Below are positions 17,016 through 19,908 of a stretch of DNA of 19,908 nt, piece by piece. The stretch covers positions 350,940-370,847 of the forward strand of contig NW_019091447.1 in NCBI RefSeq assembly GCF_001949145.1, given 5' to 3'. A model generated the notes under the pieces. It did not search any database. It had not been told where the DNA came from and saw only the letters and a list, made by a program, of their open reading frames with translations. The position numbers and the translations under genes were made by a program. Positions within the stretch are counted from its first letter, which is position 1; every line of letters starts with the position of its first letter. The stretch is from Acanthaster planci. Its lineage: Eukaryota > Echinodermata > Asteroidea > Valvatida > Acanthasteridae.

Positions 17016-19522
17016 TGAGGAATCCGAGTTGTTAATGCATCATTAGTCGTAAATTTAAAGAACCTTGGGCACTTTCTGTGGCGCACCAAGAGTTGGCTTC
17101 TTTAGTCTTTGGGTCAAATGTTTTAACAGTAAATCCAAACATGAAGCCTATTTTCTGTTCAAACATGTTGTATATATGTTCAGATATACATCTCTGCGCA
17201 TTATATGTGCACAAGAAAACTGTTCATTTGTGGAATGCTTAAGAGGCAAGATACACCTCCAACACTCAGCTCTCAGTGACTGAGTTTTTGCTTGATGAAA
17301 AAAATTAGATGCGGCAATTCTGGCATTCATGCTGTAAGGCCCCAAACAGAATGACTTGCCTGCTTCTTCAGTCACAAACTTATGAAGTTAACCCTCTGTT
17401 TTGGATAATGATTTGCCACACACGATTAAAAATAAATGGTTACCCTTTGCATGCAGAGTTTCCAATTAATTAAAACAGAAAAGAATGAGGGAAATATGTT
17501 ACCATTCAAAGAACTTTGTACAGCCAAGAAGTCAAACCCATAAACATGATAAACTCTGTAGCTGAAGCTTGTTTTGACCAATGTGTAAAAAACATTTGAT
17601 TTTGCTACTGCTGTTTATCTGTCAATATCATTTATGTCTATCTGTACGGAACTGACTGCTTTATTGAAATTAAGGCATAAGTATCAGGAAATTATCATGT
17701 TTATCTTTCCACTCACAATGACCAATATCCTTGTCAGGGAATTATTTTCCTTTTTTTAAAGTTGGCAGCATTTTGTGAGCCTCTTCAAAATTCATCAGAA
17801 AGTGCAGGTAACCTGTGGTGGCCCCCGTTTGGGTAACATTGAATAGTCATTCCGATGTGACTCGGTACCTTCTACGACACCTGGATGACTCTTCTTCCAT
17901 TTGATTCTCAGACTTTGCTTAAGCTTTTTCCTGATGGCATTTGCTTAAAAGAAATTTTGGCTTGTTAGATGTATATAATGAAAATATGTTGCTTTATTGG
18001 AAAAGCTTGAAACTTGCATAGTCTGAAACTCTTTGAAGTTTAGTCTATCATCGCAGGAATTTCTAAAAAACAATTGGGAATGCATACATTATGGTACATG
18101 TCTGTGCTGCACATATATGTATGTGACAGCCCTGGCAATTTCTAGTTTATATACAGGGTACCAATACCTCACTGTTCAAATCTCCAGTGTATCCGCAGTG
18201 TTTTTCCCTCTGACAAACGTTAGCTAAATTTCCCCTTGGTGGTTTGACTGTACTGTAAGGTGATCCATGGCCTCGTTTCCTTCCTGTGTGGTTGAGCATA
18301 ATGGCTGTGGAGTGGTAGCAACAGAACAAGGATCTGTGGATCGTGAGACATATCCATTCTGGGTTGGTATTGACCATGTCGTTTCCTCTATCCTTGAACA
18401 GAGGGTACACTGTGGAAGGGAAGATTAGTTTGTCTGAGTTGGAAATCTAGCCAGTCTCGCCCCAGGAGTTTTAAATCGAAATATTTCTCATAGAAACTTC
18501 TTACTCACCATTTTTTAAAAGAGTTGGAATATCTGTATAGGATAATCTTTCGCTCATTATTTTGGGTTTTTTTGGGGGGATGGGGGAAATGGAAGCTGGT
18601 GTATGTGTGATAAAGAAATACAGTGCAAACTGCTTTAGGAGTTGATGGAAGAATAACTCTGCGTTGAAAGTGATCTATAAACTTGGCGATTCTATTCACT
18701 GTATTAGTGTACAAGTACGTAATAAAGGACTGTGCCTTTACCAACATTATAATGAGAATACTTGTACATGTACGTTTTTCAAAAACATCAGGCCAGTGCA
18801 GTTGAAATAACATGAGCAAGCCCAGCTACACGAGAGCGAGCTCTAAGCTAGGACTTAGCAGCTACGTACATACATACATGTAAGGTGTATGCATGAAAGT
18901 GTACTTATACTTGAAATGTATAACAATGTACTCTCAAAACACCAGGCAAGTATTTTTCTGAAAATGCAGATCTTAACAGAAAGCTAAGTTCTAACACGAT
19001 TTTGACTGTCTGAAAGTTTCCATTATTTTTCTGGTCAAGTGTTTACTCTCAAGGCATTGCAGCTTTGTTGACAGCCATTGGCATAGGAGGCAAACATCTG
19101 GTTACACTCTGCCTTGGTCAGTGTCTTAACTGTGGCAGAACTCATTGAGTGACCCTTTCCAGAAATGAGACTCCCTAAAATGTACCCCAATTACACCCGT
19201 CTATAACAAACCTTCCAGGGGTAAACTTACATGTACATGTAGTACCGGGAACGTTTAGTACTCGACTATAATTCTGCTTTTAATAATGAGGAGGTAACAG
19301 AAAAATGATGTCATTTTCAATGCATGTATTCATCTTATTCATAAATCGTACTTTGAGATATCACAGTTGCAAATTGGACAGTATTTTGCATGGTCATTGT
19401 GAGTGTGAGATTCTAGGAGTACTTACATACTACATGTACATGTGCATGTATCTTCAGCTAACATCTCAGTTGCTAACCTAACTTTTTATACCTGTTGTAT
19501 GTTTCTTGGACTCATTGTACAG
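17016..19522 (+). other. Probable long intron; no supported exon
   Basis: AT-rich sequence with several TACATGTA palindromes (18091, 18770, 18872, 19231, 19433). A patch at about 18140-18420 is less AT-rich and partly open in both strands but lacks matching splice pairs. A weak 46-bp open segment at 17762-17807 was considered and not annotated. G and T runs occur at 18567-18589. Confidence 0.45.
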
Positions 19523-19882
19523 GTGAACTGGTCGACTTTACCTGCTTCAATGACAACCCCATCCTTTCTCTTACTGCTGAAAGAACGTTCATCAGTGGCT
19601 ACAAAGGAAACTCTACTCTGTTAAATGATGCTGTTTCCTTCGGGAGAACTGTTGTTACTGCCACCGGCGATGGCTTGCCAACCTCATGTTCATGCATACC
19701 CAGCCCCGGCAGTGGTCAGGGGTCATCGATTGTCCAGCAATTCATGAATTGCCGAAGTGGTTTTTGCTCCTGCACCGGGACTGGATTTAGTGATTGCCGG
19801 TATCGGATCGGAGCTTTTTATTGTCAGATTAGGACAGGAACCACCGGGGAGAGGATAACGACGATAACTCTGAATTCAGATG
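19523..19882 (+). CDS. Cysteine-rich extracellular module, 360-bp phase-1 exon
   Basis: The acceptor TTGTACAG ends at 19522 and the donor GATG|GTAGGC follows 19882. The 119 whole codons between are open, phase 1 at both ends. The GC content is clearly higher than the flanks, so this is a confident exon. It begins ELVDFTCFNDNPILSLTAER and ends with AFYCQIRTGT then ERITTITLNSD. It has eight cysteines (7, 55, 57, 76, 81, 83, 91, 100), all but the first and last within a central Gly/Ser-rich insertion (CSCIPS, CRSGFCSCTGTG). The outer pair (FTC near the start, FYC near the end) resembles strands B and F of an immunoglobulin-like fold. That is a weak structural guess and I do not recognise the family. 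It most likely belongs to the gene starting at 14194, but its phase also fits the lectin gene. The gene continues past the window end. Confidence 0.72.
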
Positions 19883-19908
19883 GTAGGCCTGAACCTGAAA
19901 TATGCATG

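Noticed and set aside
17762-17807. 46-bp candidate exon (phase 0 in, phase 1 out) with a T-rich acceptor
   Set aside because: It needs an upstream phase-0 donor that is not supported, and the segment is too short to judge.
18033-18227. ORF with possible acceptor at about 18157 (reads GYQYLTVQISS)
   Set aside because: It stops at 18225-18227 with no convincing donor before the stop; the composition does not stand out from the flank.

Overview
This is animal nuclear DNA, not bacterial. It is AT-rich and mostly non-coding. Short open exons are bounded by GT...AG splice signals, several with strong polypyrimidine tracts. There is a tRNA-derived SINE, non-autonomous DNA transposons and a minisatellite. 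An F-type lectin fold and abundant TACATGTA palindromes fit a marine invertebrate. I infer a cnidarian, perhaps a stony coral or anemone, but the sequence alone does not prove that and an invertebrate deuterostome is not excluded.

Left third (1-7.1 kb). There is no clear gene before 3.5 kb, only a possible decayed coding stretch (629-925), a tRNA-derived SINE (1541-1760) and a 284-bp element with about 33-bp terminal inverted repeats (3063-3346). A signal-peptide exon lies on the minus strand at 3594-3645; its downstream exons were not identified. The clearest intact gene is an intronless minus-strand CDS at 6192-6995. It encodes 267 residues with a His-then-Cys arrangement resembling permuted papain-fold (LRAT/NlpC-P60-like) proteins and one C-terminal membrane segment.

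Middle (7.1-10.4 kb). A possible terminal exon of an unknown minus-strand gene sits at 7287-7541. A strong TATA box with an initiator 32 bp downstream and a splice donor lies at 8562-8649 on the plus strand. A small unassigned minus ORF lies at 9114-9293.

Right half (10.4-19.9 kb). Plus-strand modular genes for secreted proteins. The first (10488-12563, four exons) has a signal peptide and an F-type lectin domain with an intact fucose-binding motif. A second signal-peptide exon (about 14194-14269) is followed by candidate exons at 16198-16308 and 16546-16659 and by a strong 360-bp cysteine-rich exon at 19523-19882. The coding exons whose two boundaries are both supported are in phase 1 at both ends, so they could be joined in many combinations. 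The gene is cut by the window end. The introns hold a perfect 6 x 30-bp minisatellite and two 144-bp MITE copies in opposite orientation, about 87% identical, that bracket two candidate exons.

No rRNA, functional tRNA, CRISPR array or prokaryotic operon was seen. The best-supported calls are the F-type lectin, the inverted MITE pair, the minisatellite, the membrane protein and the SINE.
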